Part shown: one piece after another, positions 26,215 to 35,044 of the stretch
Layout: every line of letters starts with the position of its first letter
Position numbering within the stretch: the first letter of the stretch is position 1
Source of the DNA: Elysia marginata
Lineage: Eukaryota > Mollusca > Gastropoda > Plakobranchidae
Direction of reading: 5' to 3'
Assembly (NCBI GenBank): GCA_019649035.1
Contig: BMAT01012367.1
Coordinates: 58,207-93,250, forward strand
Length of the DNA stretch: 35,044 nucleotides
The notes under the pieces: generated by a model
The model's input: the letters and a program-made list of their open reading frames with translations, nothing else
What the model was told of the DNA's origin: nothing
Database searches by the model: none
Position numbers and translations under genes: made by a program

Positions 26215-29200
26215 TTATTGTCACCATTTAAAAATCATTAAATTAGGCAACTGTGTGGTTTTGCTAAATACCAAGTTGATAAAATGAAAAGAAGGGAATA
26301 TAAACCAGGAGTCATGTTTTAGCTATCTCAGAAAAGCAACCCCAGATGAGATTTGTTCTCCTGTGTAGAATTTCTCGCCATCGAGACATAATTAATAGTT
26401 GTGCACCATATAAAACAAATGACTTGTTTATGGGAGGAAGAAAAAGACATCAGGAATGTTTAATGTTTTGTAGGTATAAGGTTGTGGGTTTTGTATCTTG
26501 TGAATCAAAATCATTTTATTCGTGTAAAAGATTTCCCAAACAATAATTTAGTATTTTTGTTGAAAATTCAATGCAGGAAAGTTCACCAGTTTAGTTTTAA
26601 ATCAGACTGGATGCCATGTGCGTTATGGGAGCTGTGCAATTATACCTAGAGGTGATTTTTTCCCTCTTAAGTTTACAGTCGATTCCATTTTTGTGCGTGT
26701 TTTTTTGTTTGTTTTTTTTTGTGTGTGTGAGTCTTAAAAGATTGAGGTTTAACTGCTCATAATTTTGAATTTGCATTTCTGATTGTACACTGATTTCAGT
26801 GAAGAGTGACAAAGTATTAAAGCAAGCTTTGATTTTTTTTAATGCATTGAGCAATGTTATTTTTTCTTTTATTCCTTTTCCCTTGATGTGTATAGTAAAG
26901 TTGATTTTTTAAAACCAAAGTAATAGTATTAAATCATTTTTATCAGTCTTGGATTTTGTTTGGGAACATTCATTCACTTATGAGGGATTTCATTTTTAGC
27001 CAAACTTCCAGTATGAACTTTTTACTAAACTCATACAAAGTAAACCAGGCCTTTTGAATGTTTAGGGTAGCTTTGCTCTCTTACAGAAGCAAAAAACTCA
27101 GCATGGCTATGTTCCTATGCCTCTTCAATGCTAAACTGGGGCAAAGCCAGTTCAGCAATTTTACCGCAATTGGTATAGTTCTGTACTTGTGGTATTGGTA
27201 AGGGTAATGCTCAACTCATGTCTTTGTTGCACGTCAATTTTTAAAAAAAAATTTACAGCTGATAGGAAAGGTGGTGCTTTGAATTTTCTGACCCTTTTTT
27301 TTTACCTTCATTGTGGTGCTTATTCTATGTTGAGCGAAGTGCAGTATATTTTTCTTTCTCTCTTCGTGCAATACTGTATTTTGTTTGCACAGAGCAGTGA
27401 AAGACTGGCAGGAAATAAGAGGGCACAAAATATGGCACATCTTTCTTTTTTTCTGCAAATGCAAGTGATTTTTTTTGTTCAAAGACTTAGGATGCCAGGT
27501 TACAAAACTTTTAAAATGTTTTGTATTGTCATTAATTAAAAAAAACTATGATAATTATTGCCTCCTATACAAGTTAATCCATCTTAATTCTAAAAATAAT
27601 CTAGAATGGTTGAACTTGACTTTACCAAATATTTGTGTAGGCATGTGTGGTAATAGAAGTCTCGGATATATTCTTGCCTGTAGCATCTTGATATTTTCAT
27701 TTTTGTTTTGTTGTGGTAAGTGTCTATCTAATTTTACAGTTAGAGCATGAGCAGGCCTGGTATTAAAAGAAATTATCCAGGATTAACCAAATTCTAGTCA
27801 CTTGTATAGCTTTTTTTTTCTTTATTATTATATTTGCATTTTTTATAAAGTTTATGTCAACTTTATGCTCTGTGGTACAGAGAAATTGTATTGATGTGTT
27901 TGTTTGTAAAGGATTGTATTTGTATATATATATATATTATACATACCCCCTTTTTCTTTAGTAATTCTTCTTGGAAAGCTTTGCATCTAACATATTTTGC
28001 ATTATTCTGTAGCACCACCTTAAGAGAAAAATGTACTCCAGTAGTATCGCCATACCTAGTTTTTGAAGAAACAAGATTATTTTATTTAGTCTTGCTTTAT
28101 TTATATTAGTCACGCTTTAAGAGTATTAATCTTCTTCTAATCAGAGCATATTTAAAGATTTAGAGAGCTTGGAAAGAAACTAGATTATACTGGTGCAGTC
28201 ATTAAATTGATTATTGTAATGTACTTGTGTTCAAAATATGCTAATTTACATTTCATTCCACTGTGTAAAGAGAAGTGGAGAAGTTATTTATTTGACGTGA
28301 TGACATTACATCCAACCCATCCATCCCTACCCCCTCATGCCAGATTTTAACTCTTTTTGCAGATTTTAGTTTGCTTTTTTTCTTTCTTGCTTATGTTTTC
28401 CTTATTGCAAGCTTCAATAAGTCTTAAGTACTGCCTAGATTTTTCTTTTTTTGTAGTGTAAAAAGGCGGTAGATGCGTGGTTAAGAAAATCCAGCCATTT
28501 TTTTGTGATGATTGTGTCAGATCGAGATATTTGTCTTTTAAAGGATTATCTCAGATTATCACATGTATGCCCACATACTCTGCTCAATTTTTTTTTTAAC
28601 AAATGTCAATTATAGATTTATAGGTAAAATTCTTTGATGATTTGAACTCCTTTCTTGGCTTAAATCACACTTTACTAAATACCTATGCCTTGAATTGGCA
28701 AAGGGAGAAAAATCTATCAATCTTGTTAGAGATGGCATGAAAGGTCAAATAAATTTTTTGACAGGCCTGAGAACTTTTCTACACGGCTAAATGAATGAAA
28801 ACAAACACTTCTTATAGGTTGTGTCTCAGAGGAGGAACAGAAAATGCAGCCAATATCCGAAGCCTTACATCTTGTTTTTTTCATCTTGGTATTCTTAGGG
28901 AAGTCTTTTCCCCCTGTCATTCTAACTTTTCTTACTTCTGCCCTTAGTTCATGAACACAGTGTGGCATATGACATGATGGGACTGTAAGGGCACTAGCCA
29001 TGTGTCCTTATATTAAAACCACCAACATTCCTGTTTATCCAACTAAGATTTGTAGTCAAGAGAATGGCTGTGGTGTGATCTGCGAATTGAACTGGTAACA
29101 AAAAGGAATGCAAAAAATACATTTGTGGAAAACCTACAACCAATTTTTTTGCTTTTTTTGCCTACTTGGAATGAAGTGTATTTTTCTCTTATTCAACCCA

Positions 29201-30056
29201 AAGAAGATGAGTATCTGAAGTTTGAATGTAGAAAACAAATAAACAACAAACACTTTTTTCATCGCATTTTTAAGCTATAAAAGCATACTATTTAATATTT
29301 ATTGAGTCAAATTTTATTCAAAGTTTTACCTCAATAAGCTCTGCAAATGCAATATTATTTTAAACTTTGAATGCTACAAAATTACCAAACTGCATTGTTC
29401 AACCAATAGCTGCAAGGCAATGACATCCAGTGTTGAGACCAAACAAAAAGAGCCTGAGAAGTAATCAAATTTCAATGGTCTCAAAGCATAATAGATGTAT
29501 ACCCAAGGATGGAAAATTTCATTTCATCTAACTTTTTGAGATGAATAGATTCTGCACCCTATGAATTGTAGGAAAGGAGACATAGTCTTTTACAATGTAC
29601 TTAGTTGTGAAAATATCCCCTGAATTTCTTCTAAAATGTAAATAAATAACACTATAAAATAAGCTCCACATTTTTAGCCCAGTGCATCTAAAGTTCTTTG
29701 AAAAAACTTTTGTTTGGTTTTAGAAATGGAACATACATGCAACTATTGTAAATTTTATACAGATAAAATGGCAATTTAGTTTTTTTGTTTTTTTTGAAAT
29801 ATGTAATTAGAGTTTTTTTGTGATTAGTAATTTTTAAACATCTTGGCAATATATTCTTTTTATCTTATGAGGCATCTGCAATATAGTTTTACATTTGTTT
29901 ACGCAGCCTTGGTTGTCAGAAGATCTGAATGAAAAACTGGTTTTTATTTGAGTCTTTGAGTCCAGGATCCGGTGATTATCCCTAGCTTATTTGCTTTTTT
30001 TTTTCTATTTATATTCCAAAGCGCGTGCTACATTTTGAAACAAGTTCAGTCTCAAC

Positions 30057-30062
30057 AATAAA
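30057..30062 (+). terminator. candidate poly(A) signal AATAAA
   Basis: AATAAA is followed within about 15 nt by a T-rich stretch (CTTTTATTTT). This is one of several AATAAA hexamers 2.5-4.1 kb after the stop codon; the choice is a guess. Confidence 0.15.
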
Positions 30063-31805
30063 AGGGGCTGCTTTTATTTTAAAAAAAGAAAGCAAGAGAT
30101 TGTTTTTTTAAGTCAGGGAAAATTGAAAAAGTCATATGGTTTTTTTTATTGCAACACATGGACTGTATTTTATTTTTAAGTCATACAATTCCTCAGAATT
30201 GTAGAAACAAAGAAACATACAAGTTCAAAAGAAAATGTTAATTCATGAACTCTTCCTCCTCCTCTTGTACATGTGTTTGGATTCATTATTGTAGTTAATA
30301 AATTTTTGTAATCATAATTTAATATGTGATGTAAAAAATGTAAAATAATTTTTCTTCTTTTCTTTCTTTTTCTTTTATTTATTTTTGATTTTGTCAGTCA
30401 GTGCAATAGTAGGCCTATGTAGTGTGTGGAAGTTAACTGGTTTTTTTTTTCTACTGATGATATCTACTGATCTCTATTACTGTGGATTGCAGTATAGGGA
30501 ATTTTTTTTTCTTCTTATTTTTCTTCATGAAATCAACAGGATCTTCAAAACACCTTGAACTATTTGATTTTTTTTTTTTTCAAATTCACATGCACAAAAA
30601 AGCATGAAGTTATCTTACTGTTATGACATAATTTTTTACCCCATTATTTGCCAAAAGCAGAAAGCGTTGGAGATTAAGTCTCCTGAATTAATACAGGGTC
30701 GTTCATGATTGCCTCTATATTGGGCATTTTTGAAAGTTAATTCCATTTTGATTTGGTTGGAAACAATTTTTTTACATATCGTAGAAATATGGAATGACTT
30801 GCGTGATTCTCTTGACTGAGAAAGCAAAATAGTGTTATATATGTCTTGAAAACAGTCCAAACGAGCAGGATGTGGGAAATGTTACATCCCAAAGTAGTGC
30901 GTAAGATTTGGAATAATTCATTGTTCTTAGCTTTCAAATGTTACAAATTACATGAAGCCAATAACATTTCAGAGATGCCATTTTTCAGTTATTATCAGGT
31001 TTTTAAAAAAAATTTTAGCCTGAAACTGAATGAAAACTCAACTATGAACAAGACTGATCCCATGAACAATGACAATTCAGTGCTCTTAAACGACATATTT
31101 TGTTTAGATTTCCTGTATGCTTATTAAGCTTGGAACATAACACCAGGATTTCCAGTTACTTTCAGGGAATTAGAGTGGCATCCCTGAAATATTTATGGGA
31201 AGCTCTAAGAACTTTTTTTTGCCTGAAAACACACAGAAACAGAGGAATGAATACATTTTTTGTCTTGCAACTAGTCCAAATGAATCAAGTCGAAATTGGA
31301 AGGTAGTCAGATATTGGTATTACCAAAAGCTTATTTCCTTACTTTTAAATAAACAAAAAAACCCAGGAAAGCTCTTTCATGCTTCTGTTTGAAGTTAAAG
31401 CCATTTGAACTTGAAGTTGGCAGGGTAATGACTTGTGACATTTTAGAAAGGGGGAAAAAACAGCTCTTTAAGTTTAGACAACTATATATTAAGGCCATAG
31501 CAACCATACCAATTAAAGTTAAACACCTAAAAAACGAAATTTGAACATCAATTAGGTGTTAAAACTGTTTACAAATTGTTTTAGCGCCAACATCTAATCT
31601 GTTAAAAAGTCGACTTCTTAACATCCACTAAACTTGAAAAGCCAAAATCTCCAAACTAATCCTTTAAACTTACGACTCATTTGGACAGAATGAAAGACAT
31701 TCCTAGTTTTCAAGAGCGTTTTTTTTTTTCAAATTAAATATACAATCTTGACTCATTTGGACCGACGTTCATGAGCAAAGTTTTTGTGACTTGTAACTCT
31801 GTACG

Positions 31806-31824
31806 CGTATGTGTGTGTGTGTGT
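31806..31824. repeat. (GT)n microsatellite
   Basis: About seven TG units within CGTATGTGTGTGTGTGTG. Confidence 0.8.
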
Positions 31825-32104
31825 TCGTGAGACTTTTGATAGTGGACTCAGCGGGTTCGCTGAAGTTTTCCTCAACGTATGAAGTCGGAACAATTCACAT
31901 GGCTGCCATGATGATGAGTCATTAGTTTGTGAATTCAGCTTTGTGAGCTTAATTTTTTTTTTATATTTCAGACATTGATGTCAATGAATTAAAATGTTTT
32001 AATGAAAAAAAAAATTTTCTATGCTCATCATCATAATTTTATTTTGCATGTTGTCAGCATTCATTTGTTGTTGAATTGACATTTATTGTATTTCTATACA
32101 GGCC

Positions 32105-32126
32105 ATTCTTTCTCATGAGAAAGAAT
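32105..32126. repeat. perfect 22-bp palindrome
   Basis: Half-site ATTCTTTCTCA followed directly by its exact complement TGAGAAAGAAT, with no spacer. Confidence 0.85.
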
Positions 32127-33714
32127 CACATCAGTGGCAACACTTGCTGCTTGCCATTATCTTCATTCAGACCAATTAGGAGGAAAATCATCACATTTTG
32201 CCATGTTACATTTAACACCCTCTCTGTTTTGATATTGACTCTGGATTTAATATGATTATTGTCTTGAATTCTGTCGGTAATAGAAAATATGAAAATAGCA
32301 TATCTTGCCATTAAATAAAATTTGAGGGGTGTTTGCTTACAACAACAATATGCTTGTATGAAAGTAGTTACTAAAAAAAATTTATAGAATATAAAGGGGG
32401 CCTTTGAAAATACATTTTGATGGTATGGTCAGGATTCTCTCAAAGTTTTGGACACCTATCTAGGTTAAATTTAGTCAAAAAATTTTCTTTTAAATATGAT
32501 TTCATTTTGGACCACTTTTTAAATGCAGTGAGGAGAATATAGTTTACATAAAATTTTTGAAAACATAACAAACAGTGATTCAAAAAAAGTTTTTATGTGT
32601 TTTTTCTTAAATTAAAAATTTTAGAAAGAAGCGAGGTTGTTAGTACTTGCAGGTGAAAATTTTCATTTATTTACAACATGGGGCTTAATCGAGCGAGGAG
32701 AAACTGAGAGTATTAAACATTGTTTTAATTGTTTGGTTATTATAACATCAGAGTTCAGTTTTCTCTTTCTTTTTTCCGTATTGTCATCACCATTTTTTTG
32801 AAATTTTAATTTTGCAATTGAAAATAGTTTGTTTTTTTGCAAATTATCTGCAGACCAACTTCAAAGTCCATTCGGTTTCTCTGCTTGCCATCAAAGACTT
32901 TTATTCCCCACAAACAAGGTTTTAAATTTTGCTTTATTGTGAATTGCTTCAAATAAATAGTACAGTTTTTTGCTTGTAATTTTTCTCTCTTGAAACAGCT
33001 ATTGAATGTCTCAAGAGTTTTTGATGAATTTACCAAGGTTATTTTTTTTTTTTAACTCTTTATATTGAAAGCTTGCACAGGGATTTTGAATACAACCAAG
33101 GCCTAACCAACAAATACATGCTCATAATAAGTAACAAAGATGGAATTAACGTTGAATAACATGGATTTTCAACAGAAATGATCCAATTTGAAACAGAAAA
33201 ATATGTGTGGGCACAGGTTGTTACACTCACTCGGAGGACATGTGGCAGTGGTCTAAAGCAAATTTGCAATGTAGCAGGAAGAGACACTCAGAAAGCTAAT
33301 AAGGGATAATTCAATGATATTTAACGTATCAAGAGAGTTTTGTGAGGATTGGGCTAGAGGTAAAGTATCATGGACATTTTTTTTCATGGCTCATACTCCA
33401 GAAGGGTGATTTTGTATGGAGGAGCATATTAACTTTTAGATATTATGCATTGCTAGACTTAGACCAGCAAACCTCAATTTTCATTTGATCATTAGAATGT
33501 TTGCTTAGGGATCATGCTTTAACACTTTTATTTTGTTTCTCATGTTTTATTTTCTTATATGCTTTGATATAGCAACTACATGTATAATCTGTCATTTCAT
33601 ATTAATCCCAAAGGAATGAAAAAATTGACAAGATTTGTTTAATGGAAAGTCCTTTACATTTAACTGTAAAAATACTCAAAAGTCAAGTCCATTACAGCTG
33701 TAAGCATAACCTTG

Positions 33715-33777
33715 ATATTATTATTATTATTATCATCATTATGATTATTATTACTATTATTATTATTCAATATTATT
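33715..33777. repeat. (ATT)n/(ATC)n imperfect microsatellite
   Basis: ATT units interrupted by ATC and ACT over about 60 bp. No LINE or SINE tail precedes it, so it is treated as a plain microsatellite. Confidence 0.85.
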
Positions 33778-34807
33778 TATTTGTCATTAAGCTTTAAATC
33801 CTTCAACATATTAAATATTTTGTAATTTTTGTCTTAAATGTTCGTGCTTATTCTTGTGCAACTTTACTGCATCTTTATCTCTGAAATTTGTTTTTGTTAT
33901 CTATGTTGATTCTGTTTTTAGCTTTATAGATATCCCTAAGACCAAAGTCGTAAACCCTTGCTTGTCAACTATGCCATCAGTCTTTGTTGTACATTTGTTG
34001 CAACTTTCTCTGATTTTTGTTTGTCTACTAATTTAAGAAATTTCAGAACATTTTGAAGTTTCATTGAATATTACATAGCTTGTTGTTGTAACTTTTTTTT
34101 ATAGCCTTTTACGTTTTCTACCATACTTTGAATTGACATCTTCACATTGTTTTGTAACACAGCCTCTGTAATGTTGCTTGTTCCTTTGGTGATCTTGAAT
34201 AGTCAAGTAGGATTTTTCGTTTATTCCTGCCTGGTACCCATTATGATAAATGTTCTTGTTGAGCTTCATCTGGGATTCATTAACTTTGACACTTTAACAG
34301 AAAAATTGATGCTTTTTGTTAACTGTTATAAAACAAGCAACCCCCCCTCCTCCCAATACTCTTTGTCATCATTTTTGGAGTTTGCCAAGTAATTGAATTT
34401 TTCTGGCTTCAATGAGTAATGGTTTTAGAATGGTTCGATTCCATTGGCTTCACTTTGGTCTAGATGATTGAGCCACATCATATTGTCAGTGATGCCAATT
34501 TTTAGTTTTGCGGGTTAATTCAGGTTATTTTCTCACATTTATTGTCTATGGCACAGCATGTGTTTGGCATCTTTTAAATACAAGATGCAATGTTAGGCTG
34601 ATTTTCAGTGCCTCCCCCCCCCCCCTGTATTGTTCAAGTCTTTACCATATTATTTTATCAATTGGTGGTTGTTTTATCTATGAAAGCCTCTTCCAATTTC
34701 ACCTTTTTTTTTCATATACCAGCTTCAAATGTGGTCTTCAAAAAACAGTTTACAATTGACAGGACCTCTGATGAATAGAAATTTAAAGAAAAAAAAGAGG
34801 TTATGAT

Positions 34808-35044
34808 CAGTGATGAAAATTTTCCGCGGATCCGCGGAAATCCTCGATTTCAAGCGTAGGAGGAAAATTCCTCGGTCCTCGGCCTTCTGATCCACGATTC
34901 CGAGAGGAAAATGATTAAAAATTTCCGCGATTATTTAATTCCGCGAGTCCGACATAAGACGAGTCGAAGAGACGGATGTTCATAACCGAGGACTGAGCAG
35001 ATCATTAGACTAGAACCATGTTGTAATCGATCTTGCCGTAGTTA
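34808..35044. mobile_element. CpG-rich element, putative hAT-type left end, cut by window edge
   Basis: A sharp compositional change starts at CAGTGATGAAAATTTTCCG. A 20-bp perfect palindrome (TTTCCGCGGA and its complement, 34821-34840) is followed by repeated TTCCGCG and TCCTCG motifs. CAGTG is a common hAT terminus. The right end is outside the window, so neither terminal inversion nor target duplication can be tested. Confidence 0.45.

Larger units (their letters stand above)
26215..34807. other. long AT-rich non-coding region downstream of alpha-catulin (3' UTR plus intergenic)
   Basis: About 8.6 kb with no recognisable coding exon on either strand. The open frames present are short, AT-rich and without family features. 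AATAAA hexamers occur at 28748, 29238, 29641, 30057 and 30297, and ATTAAA variants closer to the stop (near 26816 and 26929). None can be picked as the true poly(A) site without transcript data. The region also holds a TA repeat near 27921, a GT repeat near 31808, a 22-bp palindrome at 32105, an ATT-rich microsatellite at 33715 and a 12-C run at 34614. Confidence 0.6.

Noticed and set aside
28726..29001. 91-codon minus-strand ORF downstream of the gene
   Set aside because: Cys and Ser content drew attention, but there is no motif, no splice context and AT-rich surroundings.
1..35044. CRISPR arrays, operons or prokaryotic defence systems
   Set aside because: The window is intron-rich metazoan DNA. 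The tandem repeats seen lack spacer structure, and no bacterial-type genes are present.

Overview
The window is eukaryotic nuclear DNA. It is AT-rich, has long introns with GT-AG boundaries, and carries poly-T/poly-A tracts, poly-C runs, microsatellites and many small non-autonomous transposons. The only well-supported gene is a multi-exon alpha-catulin (CTNNAL1-like, vinculin/alpha-catenin superfamily) on the + strand. Its divergence from the vertebrate protein, together with the tRNA-type SINE and the CR1/L2-type LINE, suggests a marine invertebrate, most likely a lophotrochozoan such as a gastropod mollusc. The species assignment is inference.

Layout. Positions 1-3.7 kb hold no coding sequence I can support on the + strand, but do hold simple repeats and a degenerate 34-bp tandem array. 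At 3697-3756 on the minus strand there is a possible first coding exon of a divergently transcribed neighbour (20 codons, strong GTAAGC donor, in-frame stop upstream). If it is real, 3757-4636 is a bidirectional promoter region and 1-3696 is the neighbour's first intron. From 4637 to 26214, 16 coding exons of alpha-catulin can be joined in frame: 4637-4729, 7287-7476, 7991-8172, 9313-9432, 10231-10320, 10938-11183, 11686-11889, 12872-12958, 13512-13670, 14856-14948, 15841-16026, 20987-21037, 21784-21817 (cut by a run of N), 23122-23244, 24566-24649 and 25879-26214. About 758 residues are readable. Roughly 65-70 conserved residues are missing at the assembly gap 21818-22121. The last exon encodes a Ser/Gly-rich tail with a repeated LYRSxS motif. 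From 26.2 kb to 34.8 kb no gene is visible; this is AT-rich sequence that may be 3' UTR plus intergenic DNA. The window ends inside a CpG-rich, palindrome-bearing element that looks like the left end of a hAT-type transposon.

The introns are rich in mobile DNA. There is a minus-strand 3' fragment of a CR1/L2-type LINE (intron 7), a tRNA-derived SINE (intron 9) whose 3' tail resembles that LINE's tail, and a 287-bp piggyBac-type MITE with TTAA target sites (intron 10). Two hAT-like MITE families also occur. One has CAGGGATGTAAAT termini, and two copies end 21 and 25 nt upstream of the acceptors of exons 15 and 16. The other has CAGGGATGCAAG termini, with three copies around introns 11-13. Nothing resembles a prokaryotic operon, CRISPR array or antiviral system. 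The most interesting signals are the transposon-acceptor adjacency, the LINE/SINE tail match, the repeated phospho-motif tail and the candidate divergent exon.
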